This document shows, piece after piece, positions 16,832 to 26,357 of a stretch of 64,000 bases of DNA. Numbering within the stretch: the stretch's first letter is position 1; the number at the start of each line of letters is the position of its first letter. The notes under the pieces are model-generated. The model saw only the letters and a list, made by a program, of their open reading frames with translations. It ran no database searches and had not been told where the DNA came from. The DNA is from Coneutiohabitans thermophilus. GTDB taxonomy: Bacteria > Zhuqueibacterota > Zhuqueibacteria > Zhuqueibacterales > Zhuqueibacteraceae. Made by a program: the position numbers and the translations under genes. The stretch spans positions 1-64,000 of the forward strand of contig JAPDQY010000004.1 in NCBI GenBank assembly GCA_034505235.1, written 5' to 3'.

Positions 16832-19800
16832 TCACCGCACGATCACAAATTTCGCCCACGCTGTTTGTGTGCCGGATGTAACATAACACACATACACCCC
16901 TGAAGGCAACAACTTTCTTTCCTCATCACGGCCGTCCCAGGGATAGCCACCGTTGCCATCGGTTTCCGTGAGGGTCACCAATACCCGGCCCTGCAGATCG
17001 AGTATCCTGATGGTTGCCGCGGGCGTCAAACCGGCGATCATCAAACGGGAATGCCGGCTGGCAACAAAGGGATTGGGAAAGACCCTGACCTCCTCCAGAT
17101 CGGCGGCAACTGGCGCAAAGCCAATGGCATCACCCTCGCCCGGTCGCAACGCTGTGCCGCCCGCGCTGCGCACGCCCTGCACAGTGATCAAGTAGTTCAG
17201 ACCGGTGGCCGCCACGAAACCGTCCCGCAGCCGCAATCGCACGGCCGCGGGATTTTCCGCCAGCACCGTGACGCTGTGCAACTGCGGCTGCAAGGCAGAT
17301 TCATTGGTAATCTGCAGGCGGTAGTTGGCCGGTTCTCCGGCAGTGCGCGGATCCACTGGCAGATTGAAGCCCAGCAGCACACTTTTGGGCGATTCCAGCC
17401 GCGCGGAAGCGAGGTAAAAACGGGGTTCGGCCGCGGCGACGTGAAAGCGGGTACGTGCATGGGCGGAATCCAGCCGGGCGAAATCGACATCGAACAGGTT
17501 GGCCGCTTCGATTTCGTATTCACCCGCGGCAAAATGATAATCAGTGAAACTCAAGATCACCTCGCTGCCTGCGCGGCTGGAGACAATGCTTGCGGGCGTC
17601 CAACAGCCGGAGGGATCAGCGCCGGCTGCCACCGGCCGCAGGCAAAAGCGGCCATGCCAGCGCAGGTCTTCGTGCATCGCCTCCGAGAAAGTCACTGCCA
17701 CTTGTTGCGGTGGAAAAAAGGCTGCGCGCAACACGCGGGGCGCGGCCGTGGGCCGGGCGCTTACGCTGCGCGATGGCGGCCCGATGATGGGCTGGCGCTG
17801 GCTGTCGATCGTCGCGACGGTATAGCGATAGACCTGCTCGCTGACCAGTCCGGCATCGAGATATTCATTTGCGGTGATGATGGTGTTGCACACTTCCGTG
17901 CCACCGGTTTTTTCGCGGGTGAGGAGATAGCCCTCCGCGCCCGCCACCGGCTGCCAGTGCAGCCAAACGCTGGTGGCATCATGCGGCCGTGCGGTGATGC
18001 CGGCCGGCGCCGGCGCCGCCGTTTCGCTGCCCGCCGGCGAAAAGACTCGTATGATGGCGCCATCGGAAAAGAGCAGGCTGCGGCCGGCGCCGGGAGAGAG
18101 CGTGGTCACCAGCGTGGCATTGCTGCGCACCGGTTGGTAGTGCCAGATCATGCGGCTGCTGCCCGCGGCAAAATCCACCACGTAGCCATCGGGAAAGAGA
18201 TTGAGGAAGAGCTCATCGCGGCCATCGCCATTACTGTCGCCGGCACTGACACCGGCGTCGAAAGCCGGCGGCGGTTGCAAGCCAAAGAAGCGCTGCTCCC
18301 AGATCACCTGAAACTGATTGTCTCCCGTGCCGCGATAAACGCGGAAGAGCCAGTGGCGGGCATCGAATTCATGCTCGCTGTTCAACGCAGGATCGGAATG
18401 GCAACCGGCGGCAAAATCACTGCGGCCATCGCCGTCAAAATCACCGGCACGAATAAAAGCAATGGTGTCGCGCAGAGGCAGGCGATCGTGCCAGGCCGGG
18501 GTGAAGTCGTTGTCGCCGGCGGCCTCATAGACATACACATCGCCGTCGGAATCCCCCAGCAAAATTTCCCGGCGGCCGTCGCCGTCGAAATCACCCAGCT
18601 CGGCATGCGGCACACCGACGCCATTCTCACCGGCGGTGAAATTTTCCAGTTGGGCCACGGCCTGGAAGGCATGATCGCCGGTGGCTTCCCAGACCGCAAA
18701 GCCGGTGGCATTGCGTGCAACAATCTCGCTGCGGCCGTCGTCATCGAGATCAGCAAAACGGCCGGCCCAAAACTCATTGCTGTCCGCCCACACCAGTTGC
18801 GTGGGAAAGGCATTGGGCTGCGGTGCTTCAAAAATAAAACTCTTTGGTCCCATGCCGGCGAGCAGCTCGAGTTTGCCGTCGCCATTGCTGTCGCCGAAGT
18901 CGCGCGTGATCAGCGGCTGGCTGAAGGTGAATTGTGGCACAAAGCCCCGGCCATCCCACTCAAAAAGGGTGAGCGGGCCGATGGCGTTGCCGCGGCCGTA
19001 AACTGAAAGCAGCAATTCCGGCGAGCCGTCCCGGTCAAAATCCACGGCCCGCGGCGGCAGCAAACCGGCGGGCAGTTGCGCCTCCCGGGGCAGCAGCCTC
19101 TCGACGAAGGTATGCGAGGGAATCTCCGGCCCGGTGAGATTCAAAGCAAAATAGCGGCCGTCATTGTCGTGGCGTGTCGTCAGCCCGGCGCGGTTTTCGG
19201 CTTCCAAATAAAATTCGATCTCACCGCCCGCCAGGGTGCGGGTGAAGTGCAGGCGATGCTTGGTGGTGAGATAATTCAGCGGCAGCGGCGCAAAAGCAGT
19301 TGCGGCGCCGCGCGGCCGCCACCAGCAGGTCGCACGGCAGATTTCGTCCGTGTCGAATTCAAGCAACACACTGGGGTGATTGCCATCGAGCATCGCTGTC
19401 ATTTTCACTGCGGAAAACTTGGGCGGCGTGCGGTCAATCACAAGGCGAACTTTGTCTTCCACGGCCGGTCCGGGTTGCTGGACTGCAACCAGCCGCAGGG
19501 TGTAAATGCCCTCGGGCACGCTGGTGAGCGGCCAGGAGGCGAGGGAATCGCTCAGCACTTGACGCCGGGAACTGGAAGCCAGGGGCTGCCAGGTCACAGG
19601 ATCATCGCCCACGCCAAAGGATAATTCATAGCGTTCAACGAAGGCGCCGAGCACGGTGCCGCGAATGACGAGCATCTCCTTGCCGGTGAAGCCGGCATCC
19701 ATCGCCGGAGAGGCGATTTCAGCCCGTGCCACCTGCTTCACTGCCAGCGCCGCCGCGGCATCGATGCGGCCGGCGGCAAAAAAGCGATCCCATCCTGCCG

Positions 19801-21142
19801 CGCCCAGATCCACCGCGGTGTTTTGCAGCGCGGCGCGGATCATGTCATTGCTCCACTCCGGCGAACGCGAGAGCAGCAGGCCGGCGAGTGCCGCGACGAA
19901 AGGCGCGGCCGCCGAGGTGCCGCTGAACCGGCCATAGCTGTGCTGCCGGGTGGTGGTGAGAATGTCAACGCCGGGGGCCACGAGATCGACGCTGGCGCCG
20001 TAGTTCGAAAAGGCAGCCAGGCGATCCGCGACATCGCTGGCACCAACCGAGATTGTTTCGGGGAAAGCGGCGGGAAAAACCGGGGTTGTGCCCGCCTCAT
20101 TGCCGGCCGCAGCGACCAGCACCACGCCGCGGCGATGGGCGAATTGCATGACGTCGCGCAACAGCGGCGAGACGACCACATCGCCAAAACTCATGTTGAT
20201 CACCCGGCAGCCGTTGTGCACGGCATACACCACGGCCGCCGCGACATCGTCCTCCTCGAGCAGACCCCGGCTGGTGCCGGCCCGCAACACCATGACCCTG
20301 CAGCCCGGCGCCAGGCCGGCGATGCCGATGCGGTTGTTCGCCACGGCGGCGATGATGCCGCTGACCGCCGTGCCGTGGCCGTTCTCATCGGAAGGATCAT
20401 GATCGCGGTCACGATAATCGCCGCCATCCGGAAAATTGGGCGCATCGGTGAAATCCCAGCCAATGACGTCATCGCGGAAGCCGTTGCCGTCGTCATCGCT
20501 ATCGTTGAGATCGGCGGGATCGAGCCGGCCGTTGCCGTTACGATCTTCCGCGGCATTGATCCAGAGATTGGCCTGCAAATCGGGATGATCGAGTTCGACG
20601 CCGGTATCGATTACGGCAAGCAACACGCTGGCGGCGCCGCTGGTGGTGTGCCAGGCCGCGGTGGCGCGCAGGGTTTGCAATGCCCACTGCGCGGGGAAAA
20701 GGGAATCATTGGGCGCCCCCTCCGGAGGCGCGGCGGGGCCCAACCTGCCGGTGGCGTGCAATATGTGATTGTATTGCACCTGCGCGACTTCGGACAGGCG
20801 GGAGAGTTCTTGCAGGCAGGCCGCCAGCTCCGGCGGGTGGTTGTCGAAGCGCACCAGGATGTAATCAGCGAGTTCCCCCTGGTGTAACTCGGGAAACAGG
20901 CGCAGGGCGCGATAGGCACCGAAGTTTTGCAGGCTGGCAGGCAGCCGGCTCTGCGGGGCAAAAACAATCTCCCCGCCCTTGCGCAGGATGCCGGCGGAAG
21001 ATTGCAGTTTGAGGATGATTTCACCGGGAACAATGCCGGGCTGCACCGCGGCGGTTTGCGGCCAAAGCGGTGAAGCCGGGAGGGCCAGCAGGCCGCAGGC
21101 GAAAAACCGGCAGGCCGGGCGAAAAAGCGAAAGCCTGGTCAT
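16832..21142 (-). CDS. Secreted subtilisin-like serine protease (S8) with FG-GAP repeats, FN3 and sorting domain
   Basis: A 1436-residue exported protein. After a signal peptide (about 1-28) and a propeptide-like region (about 35-130) comes an S8 protease domain with the full triad: Asp179 in AVIDTGVELDHPD, His256 in NGHGTAVSG, Ser410 in FSGTSAAAPFVA, and oxyanion Asn358 in AAGNEA. An EF-hand-like Asp-rich insert sits at about 208-235. Further on are Ig-like segments, at least six FG-GAP/VCBS-type calcium loops (DFDGDGRREILLG, DFDGDGRSDFAAG, DSNGDGRDELFLN and similar), a fibronectin III domain (about 1055-1140), further beta domains, and a C-terminal sorting domain (VFPNPFVASRHS ... WDGRDEERKLLPSGVYV). 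It is probably delivered to the surface by a type-IX-like system. The substrate is unknown. Confidence 0.92.
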   Translation of the reverse strand: MTRLSLFRPACRFFACGLLALPASPLWPQTAAVQPGIVPGEIILKLQSSAGILRKGGEIVFAPQSRLPASLQNFGAYRALRLFPELHQGELADYILVRFDNHPPELAACLQELSRLSEVAQVQYNHILHATGRLGPAAPPEGAPNDSLFPAQWALQTLRATAAWHTTSGAASVLLAVIDTGVELDHPDLQANLWINAAEDRNGNGRLDPADLNDSDDDGNGFRDDVIGWDFTDAPNFPDGGDYRDRDHDPSDENGHGTAVSGIIAAVANNRIGIAGLAPGCRVMVLRAGTSRGLLEEDDVAAAVVYAVHNGCRVINMSFGDVVVSPLLRDVMQFAHRRGVVLVAAAGNEAGTTPVFPAAFPETISVGASDVADRLAAFSNYGASVDLVAPGVDILTTTRQHSYGRFSGTSAAAPFVAALAGLLLSRSPEWSNDMIRAALQNTAVDLGAAGWDRFFAAGRIDAAAALAVKQVARAEIASPAMDAGFTGKEMLVIRGTVLGAFVERYELSFGVGDDPVTWQPLASSSRRQVLSDSLASWPLTSVPEGIYTLRLVAVQQPGPAVEDKVRLVIDRTPPKFSAVKMTAMLDGNHPSVLLEFDTDEICRATCWWRPRGAATAFAPLPLNYLTTKHRLHFTRTLAGGEIEFYLEAENRAGLTTRHDNDGRYFALNLTGPEIPSHTFVERLLPREAQLPAGLLPPRAVDFDRDGSPELLLSVYGRGNAIGPLTLFEWDGRGFVPQFTFSQPLITRDFGDSNGDGKLELLAGMGPKSFIFEAPQPNAFPTQLVWADSNEFWAGRFADLDDDGRSEIVARNATGFAVWEATGDHAFQAVAQLENFTAGENGVGVPHAELGDFDGDGRREILLGDSDGDVYVYEAAGDNDFTPAWHDRLPLRDTIAFIRAGDFDGDGRSDFAAGCHSDPALNSEHEFDARHWLFRVYRGTGDNQFQVIWEQRFFGLQPPPAFDAGVSAGDSNGDGRDELFLNLFPDGYVVDFAAGSSRMIWHYQPVRSNATLVTTLSPGAGRSLLFSDGAIIRVFSPAGSETAAPAPAGITARPHDATSVWLHWQPVAGAEGYLLTREKTGGTEVCNTIITANEYLDAGLVSEQVYRYTVATIDSQRQPIIGPPSRSVSARPTAAPRVLRAAFFPPQQVAVTFSEAMHEDLRWHGRFCLRPVAAGADPSGCWTPASIVSSRAGSEVILSFTDYHFAAGEYEIEAANLFDVDFARLDSAHARTRFHVAAAEPRFYLASARLESPKSVLLGFNLPVDPRTAGEPANYRLQITNESALQPQLHSVTVLAENPAAVRLRLRDGFVAATGLNYLITVQGVRSAGGTALRPGEGDAIGFAPVAADLEEVRVFPNPFVASRHSRLMIAGLTPAATIRILDLQGRVLVTLTETDGNGGYPWDGRDEERKLLPSGVYVCYVTSGTQTAWAKFVIVR

Positions 21143-21151
21143 GCATTGCCA

Positions 21152-22126
21152 TCAGGGAATCATGTTTCGCCGGCGGAGGGGCGTGGCCAGGAGGTAGCCC
21201 GCGATCCGCAGCACGGCGGTGAATAGAAAAAGTGGTGCCAGCAGGATGAGCCAGAAGGCCTCCAGCGGCGAGCGGCGATATTTCCAGAAATAGCGCCAGA
21301 AGGAGACATGAGAACTCCACACGGCGGCCGGCCGGACCTGTTTGACACTGGCGCCCAGGGCATGAAACACTTTCACCTGCGCGGTGAAGCGAATCTGCCA
21401 GCCCGCCTGCCACACACGCCGGCACCAATCGACATCACTGAAGAAAAGCGGGAAGCGTTCATCCCACCGGCCGAGGGCCTGCACCACCTGTGGCCGCGCG
21501 AGCAAGCAGGCGCCCTGCGGCTGCTCCACCGCGGCCGAGCTGCGATGATCAAAATCGCCCATCTTCCAGCGATTGCAACGCCGCGAGCCGGGAAAGGCGC
21601 GTGACAAGCCGGTGAATTCGAACAGCAGGTCGGTATAGCGCGGAAACCGCCGGCACGATGGTTGGATGGTCGCGTCGGAGAAGGCGGGCAGTGCCGTCCC
21701 CGCCCGAGGGGAAGCGCGGAGATAATGCAATTGCGGCGCCATCACACCGACCCGATCGTGTTTATAAAGTTCGTCAAGCAGGCGGGCGAGGCTGGCGGGC
21801 GGAAGAACGGTGTCGGGATTCAAAAACAGGATTGGCGCTTCGCGCGGGCAGAGCGCCAGGCCCTGATTCAGCGCCGCAGTGAATCCCACATTGTCCGGAT
21901 TGCGCACCATGTGCACCACGACGCGGGGGGCGGGCAACTCGCGCACGGCCTGGGCGACGATTTCCATGGTGTTGTCGGTTGAGGCATTGTCGATGAGATG
22001 AATCGTCAGCCGGCGCCGGGGTTCGGCGGCTGGCAGCGAAGCCAGGCAGGCGCCAATGTGCGCCGCGCTCTGATAGGTGACTATGATGACCGCGAGGTGA
22101 TCCGGTGGCGGCATCGCGGGCCTCAT
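21152..22126 (-). CDS. Glycosyltransferase family 2 (rhamnosyltransferase-like)
   Basis: A 324-residue GT-A fold transferase. VIIVTYQSAAHIGACLASL starts the fold, IDNASTDNT supplies the first acidic motif, NVGFTAALNQG follows, LFLNPDTVL is the metal-binding DXD-like motif, and FFSDVDWCRRVWQAGW is the acceptor-side ED motif, a pattern typical of WbbL-like rhamnosyltransferases. A hydrophobic C-terminal segment (about 290-312) may anchor it to the membrane. The start overlaps the stop of the M24 peptidase gene by 4 bp (ATGA). It is the last non-secreted member of a closely packed minus-strand run; the envelope glycan it helps to make is not known. Confidence 0.88.
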   Translation of the reverse strand: MRPAMPPPDHLAVIIVTYQSAAHIGACLASLPAAEPRRRLTIHLIDNASTDNTMEIVAQAVRELPAPRVVVHMVRNPDNVGFTAALNQGLALCPREAPILFLNPDTVLPPASLARLLDELYKHDRVGVMAPQLHYLRASPRAGTALPAFSDATIQPSCRRFPRYTDLLFEFTGLSRAFPGSRRCNRWKMGDFDHRSSAAVEQPQGACLLARPQVVQALGRWDERFPLFFSDVDWCRRVWQAGWQIRFTAQVKVFHALGASVKQVRPAAVWSSHVSFWRYFWKYRRSPLEAFWLILLAPLFLFTAVLRIAGYLLATPLRRRNMIP

Positions 22127-23193
22127 TCCACACAGATCAGCTCGCGCGAGATGGGCGTCAGGATTTCACAACCGCCGGCGGTGACCAGGATGTCGTCTTC
22201 GATGCGCACGCCGCCCAATCCCGGCAGGTACACGCCGGGCTCGATGGCGAGCACGCTGCCAAAGGGGATCACGTCCTTGCTTTCGGGCCCAATGCGCGGC
22301 AGCATGTGCACGTCCAGGCCCAGGCCGTGGCCCAGGGCATGATTGAACTGCTCACCGAGGCCTCGGGCTTTGAGATAGTCGCGCGCCACCTGGTCCAGGG
22401 CGACGGCCTGCATGTCCGGACGCACGGCGGCATAGACCCGCTCCCCGGCTTCCTTGACGAGCTGGTAAGCTTCCCGCAGGCGTGCCGGCGGCTCGCCCAC
22501 TGCAATCGTGCGGGTGATGTCCGAGACGTAACCGGCGCACATGCAGCCGAAGTCGATGACAACCATGTCGCCGGGTTGCAGCCGGCGGGTGGTGCTGCGA
22601 CCGTGCGGCAGCGCGGAACGCGGGCCGCTGGCCACGATGGGCTCGAAGGGATCTGCTTCGGAGCCGGCTTTACGGCTGCGATAAATGATCTCGGCGGCCA
22701 GATCGGCCTCACTCACGCCCACCTGCAAATAAGGCTGGATTGCCTCCCAGGTGCGACAGGCAAAGGCGGCTGCCTGGCGCAGCGCCGCCAGTTCCTGCGC
22801 CTCTTTGGGCACCGCGAGTTGAGACAGCAGCCGCTCGGTGGGCAAGAGCTTGAGCTGGGGAAAATGCTTGCGCAGTTGGGCAAGCTGGTGGCAGGTGAAG
22901 TGATGCTCTTCGAAGCCGACCCGCCAGGCGGAAGCCAGGGCGCGCTTTTCCTTCAGCGGGATGAACAAATCGCGGTACGCAATGAAAACCTCGGCATGCT
23001 CCACCTCCTGCGCCGCCTGGTCGCGGTAACGCCAGTCCGTTACGAGCAGGCTGCGCTCCGCCGTGATCACACCCAGCGCATTGGAACCGGTGAAGCCGAA
23101 GAAATACCGCACGCTCGCCGGCGCGCTGATCAGCATGGCGGCCAGCCCTTTTTCGCGCAGCGAGTGCCGGAGGCGCTCGATTCTATCCGGCAT
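22123..23193 (-). CDS. M24-family aminopeptidase (Xaa-Pro type)
   Basis: A 356-residue enzyme with the creatinase-like N-terminal domain (about 1-125, beginning RIERLRHSLREKGLAAMLISAPASVRYFFGF) and a pita-bread catalytic domain. The five metal ligands are visible in VVIDFG (about 213), SDITRT, GHGLGLDVH, AIEPGVY and GVRIEDD. This set fits Xaa-Pro aminopeptidase/PepQ-like proteins, which remove N-terminal residues before proline or cleave X-Pro dipeptides. The start overlaps the TPR gene upstream by 11 bp, and its end overlaps the glycosyltransferase gene by 4 bp. Confidence 0.92.
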   Translation of the reverse strand: MPDRIERLRHSLREKGLAAMLISAPASVRYFFGFTGSNALGVITAERSLLVTDWRYRDQAAQEVEHAEVFIAYRDLFIPLKEKRALASAWRVGFEEHHFTCHQLAQLRKHFPQLKLLPTERLLSQLAVPKEAQELAALRQAAAFACRTWEAIQPYLQVGVSEADLAAEIIYRSRKAGSEADPFEPIVASGPRSALPHGRSTTRRLQPGDMVVIDFGCMCAGYVSDITRTIAVGEPPARLREAYQLVKEAGERVYAAVRPDMQAVALDQVARDYLKARGLGEQFNHALGHGLGLDVHMLPRIGPESKDVIPFGSVLAIEPGVYLPGLGGVRIEDDILVTAGGCEILTPISRELICVE

Positions 23194-24595
23194 TCTGCGT
23201 CTCTTGCAAACGTTTTTTCAAGTAGTCGATTTTTTCACGATAATGGCGGTTCGCCGGATCCTTCTTGCTGAGCAGCTCGAAAACGCCGATCGCCTTGGCA
23301 TACTGCCCCTGCGCGGCATAGATCTCACCGAGGGTGGGAGTGACGATCTTGTCGCGCGGCTGAAACTCGTTGTTGGACATCGGCGCGACGCTTTCTCCAA
23401 ACTGCTCCAGCAGGCGGGTGGGCGCGGGCCGCCGGCGGTTCGCCGGCGCGGCCGTGACGGGCGTGCGTTCGCTGCTGCTGTCATGCTCAGCCGTTTTATC
23501 GACCGGCGGCATGGTATCGAAATCAAAATCCAGATCCGCTGCAGGCCGGGGAGGACGTGCGGCCGGCGAGGGCGGGAGAAAATCCATGTCATCAATTTCG
23601 GCGCCGGTGGCGGGCGCAGCCTCGCTCACGGGCGGCCGGGGCACGTCCGTGGTGTTGAGCGGCGGTGCACCCGCGGGGGTTTTGCGCCCGTAGGGCTGCA
23701 CTTCGAAACTCTCGATCGGCGGCAAGGGCCTGGCGGCTGGCGGTTCGGGCGCCGCAACACTTCTTCGCTCCACCGTGGCTGCCGGGCGGTCATCGGCCTC
23801 CTCGACGACCTCATCGTTGAAGATGTCATCAAGGATCGAGGAGAAACGGGCCTCGTCCGATTTGGTCATGACCACGGTGTTGCTCTCGCCTTTTTTGTCG
23901 GCACTGTGATCCAGCGACGGTTCGGGAAGGTTGACCGGTTCAGGCGCCGGGCGCGCTGCCGGCGGGCTGGTTTTGGCGGAGGCCGCCAGTAATTCTTCAT
24001 CGGACAAAGGCAGTGCGGTGAGTGGCGGTTTGCGCTCGCCGGATGTGGGGGAGGGCACCGGTTTGCGGGCCGGTGGTTCCACGGGTTTTGCGGGCATGGG
24101 AGTGGCGGTTTTGCGCGCAGCAGGTGCGGGAGGTGTCGCCGGGCGGCGGGTCGTTGTCGCAGGTGCTGCCGGCGCGGCGACCTGGCTCTGGCGGGCAAAC
24201 TCATCCACCACCGATTGCACGTAGCTGTCGAGTGGATCAATGTGCAGAATCTTGCGGTAGCTCATTTCGCAGGTATTGTCCCACTCGATTTCGCGCATCA
24301 GATCGCCATACTGGCGATGGGCGGCAATGTGTTTGGGATCAAACAGCAGCACGCGCTTGAATTCCTTTTCTGCCATGTCATAGAGCTTTTTCTGGCGGTA
24401 GCATTTACCGAGCACGAAATGGCCGGTGACATAGTAGGGGTGGCGGCGCACGCCTTCTTCACAGACCTGGATGGCCTCATCGAGGCGGCCGTTGCGCATC
24501 AGGACGTCGGCGACCCGCGCAAAAGTGAGGGAGTCGGGATTTTGCTGCAGCAAAACCTGCAGCGATTCCAGACGCTCGGTTTCGACTCTAGTCAT
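23183..24595 (-). CDS. TPR-repeat protein with a long Pro/Ala-rich linker
   Basis: A 470-residue protein without signal peptide. Three to four TPR units occupy residues about 1-130 (for example VADVLMRNGRLDEAIQVCEEGVRRHPYYVTGHFVLGKCYRQKKLYDMAEKEFKRVL in segments), a low-complexity Pro/Ala/Arg/Glu linker spans about 140-400, and one more TPR-like unit (TLGEIYAAQGQYAKAIGVFELLSKKDP) is near the C-terminus. The layout suggests a cytoplasmic scaffold. It lies between a processive glycosyltransferase and a peptidase in one transcription unit. GAGGAAG precedes the ATG. Confidence 0.8.
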   Translation of the reverse strand: MTRVETERLESLQVLLQQNPDSLTFARVADVLMRNGRLDEAIQVCEEGVRRHPYYVTGHFVLGKCYRQKKLYDMAEKEFKRVLLFDPKHIAAHRQYGDLMREIEWDNTCEMSYRKILHIDPLDSYVQSVVDEFARQSQVAAPAAPATTTRRPATPPAPAARKTATPMPAKPVEPPARKPVPSPTSGERKPPLTALPLSDEELLAASAKTSPPAARPAPEPVNLPEPSLDHSADKKGESNTVVMTKSDEARFSSILDDIFNDEVVEEADDRPAATVERRSVAAPEPPAARPLPPIESFEVQPYGRKTPAGAPPLNTTDVPRPPVSEAAPATGAEIDDMDFLPPSPAARPPRPAADLDFDFDTMPPVDKTAEHDSSSERTPVTAAPANRRRPAPTRLLEQFGESVAPMSNNEFQPRDKIVTPTLGEIYAAQGQYAKAIGVFELLSKKDPANRHYREKIDYLKKRLQETQNAG

Positions 24596-24641
24596 GACAG
24601 CTTCCTCAGTTCAAAAGTCCTGCCCGACCTGTTGACCGGTT

Positions 24642-26192
24642 TCAACGCGGCTGTAGCAGGCTGATGGAGCGTCCCGCCAGCCAGAAGACGCGCGCCAGCT
24701 TGCTGCGGAGCTGCGGCAGCAGCGCCTGCTGCAGCGAGAGCACCCCGATATAGGCAAAGCCACAGCAAAACAGGAGTTGAAAGGGGATGGCGGCAAACTC
24801 GGCATAGTGCAGCGCGATCACCACCCCGGCCAGGCAGTAAATCGCCAGCAACACTTCCACAATGCCGGTGCCGGCAAAACGAGTGGCCGGTCCGCGCCCG
24901 ACAAAATACTTCTTGCCCAGAAAATGATCCCGCTCGTTTGCGATGCAATACTTCGGCGTGCGCTGAAATTCACTGCGGCGGTTGAACATGCCCAGGAAGA
25001 TGGCGCGGGTGTTGTTGACCGCCAATCCCGTGCTGCCGGCCATGAACACCGGAAAATACAGAATGCGCCGCCGCCAGTCCGGATAAAGCTCGCGCTGTGC
25101 CGTCATATACATCAAAAACGACCCGAAGAACGCCAGCACGAAAACCGAGCTGATGGTAAAGTACAGGTGGTAATCGTTGCCGGCGTCGTTTTTCAGCAGC
25201 AGCAGCGGAACATTGAGCAGGCCGGCCAGCAGAATGAACGGAAACACCAGATTGTTGGTGAGGTGAATCGTCGCCTGCAGCTTGACGCGCAGCGGCAAAT
25301 GCGAACGCCAGACTTGCGGCATAATTTTTTTGGCGGTCTCGATCGCGCCTTTCGTCCAGCGGAATTGCTGTGATTTCAGTGCCCCGATCTCCGCCGGCAA
25401 CTCGGCGGGGCACACCGCATCGGCCAGAAACTTGAATTTCCACCCGCGCAATTGCGCGCGATAGCTGAGATCGAGATCCTCCGTCAGCGTGTCATCCGAC
25501 CAGTTGCCGGCATCGAGAATGCAGCTCTTGCGCCAAATGCCGGCGGTGCCGTTGAAATTGATGAAGAAACCGGCACCGTTGCGCGCCACTTGTTCGATCA
25601 TGAAATGGCCGTCCAGGCCAATAGTCTGGGCGCGCGTCAGCAGCGAAAAATTCGGATTAAGATGCCCCCAGCGCGTCTGCACCATGCCCACTTGGGGATC
25701 GTCGAAGTAGGGGATGGTGCGCATCAGGAAATCGCGCGGCGGAATGAAGTCCGCATCGAATATCGCGATGAATTCCCCGCTCGCATGCGCCAAACCCTCT
25801 CGCAAGGCACCGGCCTTGAACCCCCGGCGCTGCTCGCGGTGCCACAGCGTGATGTCAATGCCGCGGCTGCGGTATTCCCCCACCAGCCGGCGGGAGAGCG
25901 CCAGGGTTTCATCCGTCGAATCATCCAGAACCTGGATTTGCAGGCGCTCGCGCGGATACGTCATGCTGCACACCGCGTGAATCAGCCGCTCAACAACATA
26001 ATATTCGTTGAAGATGGGCAACTGAATCGTGACTTTGGGATGGTGTTGCAAGGGCTTGGGCCGCAACCCGTTGACGCGCCGAAACTTTTTGTAATAGTAG
26101 ACCATCACAAAGCCATGCACGCCAAAGATGAACAGGATCGCAAGCGCGATGAAATAAAGGGAAAGAACGCCGTATTCCAGCACTGTGTTCAT
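24642..26192 (-). CDS. Processive glycosyltransferase family 2 (cellulose synthase-like)
   Basis: A 516-residue membrane glycosyltransferase. One N-terminal membrane helix (about 8-32) precedes a GT-A domain with the processive D, D, D, Q(Q/R)xRW set: DDSTDET, FDADF, TEDLDLSYRAQLRGW and QQFRWTKGA. Four or more membrane helices follow (about 310-500). This is the pattern of plant CslA/CslC-like mannan or glucan synthases and of bacterial BcsA relatives; there is no PilZ domain. The start chosen is the ATG at 26192 with GGAG 5 nt upstream; the frame extends to a GTG at 26219. The polysaccharide made is unknown, but the neighbouring GT2 and epimerase support an extracellular or envelope glycan. 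Confidence 0.88.
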   Translation of the reverse strand: MNTVLEYGVLSLYFIALAILFIFGVHGFVMVYYYKKFRRVNGLRPKPLQHHPKVTIQLPIFNEYYVVERLIHAVCSMTYPRERLQIQVLDDSTDETLALSRRLVGEYRSRGIDITLWHREQRRGFKAGALREGLAHASGEFIAIFDADFIPPRDFLMRTIPYFDDPQVGMVQTRWGHLNPNFSLLTRAQTIGLDGHFMIEQVARNGAGFFINFNGTAGIWRKSCILDAGNWSDDTLTEDLDLSYRAQLRGWKFKFLADAVCPAELPAEIGALKSQQFRWTKGAIETAKKIMPQVWRSHLPLRVKLQATIHLTNNLVFPFILLAGLLNVPLLLLKNDAGNDYHLYFTISSVFVLAFFGSFLMYMTAQRELYPDWRRRILYFPVFMAGSTGLAVNNTRAIFLGMFNRRSEFQRTPKYCIANERDHFLGKKYFVGRGPATRFAGTGIVEVLLAIYCLAGVVIALHYAEFAAIPFQLLFCCGFAYIGVLSLQQALLPQLRSKLARVFWLAGRSISLLQPR

Positions 26193-26282
26193 AAGCTCCG
26201 TGACCGTCCCAACCGGCACCGCATGTGCCGCTTGTGACAGAATTCCTCCTCACCGTTGATTTTTTAGGGAAAGACAAAGGCG

Positions 26283-26311
26283 ATAATAAGTAAATCAAAC
26301 CTAAAGCGCAA
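26283..26311 (-). promoter_or_regulatory. Candidate sigma-70-type promoter for the GT2-TPR-pepP run
   Basis: On the minus strand TTGCGC (26306-26311) and TATTAT (26283-26288) are separated by 17 bp. It lies in the 138-bp gap between lptE and the glycosyltransferase, so the run may have its own start point. A very strong GAGGAGG at 26245-26251 follows but is about 20 nt from the next ATG. Confidence 0.5.
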
Positions 26312-26357
26312 CTTCTTTATTGAGTTACCGGCCCGCAGGGAGCCCCCGGTTGCATGC

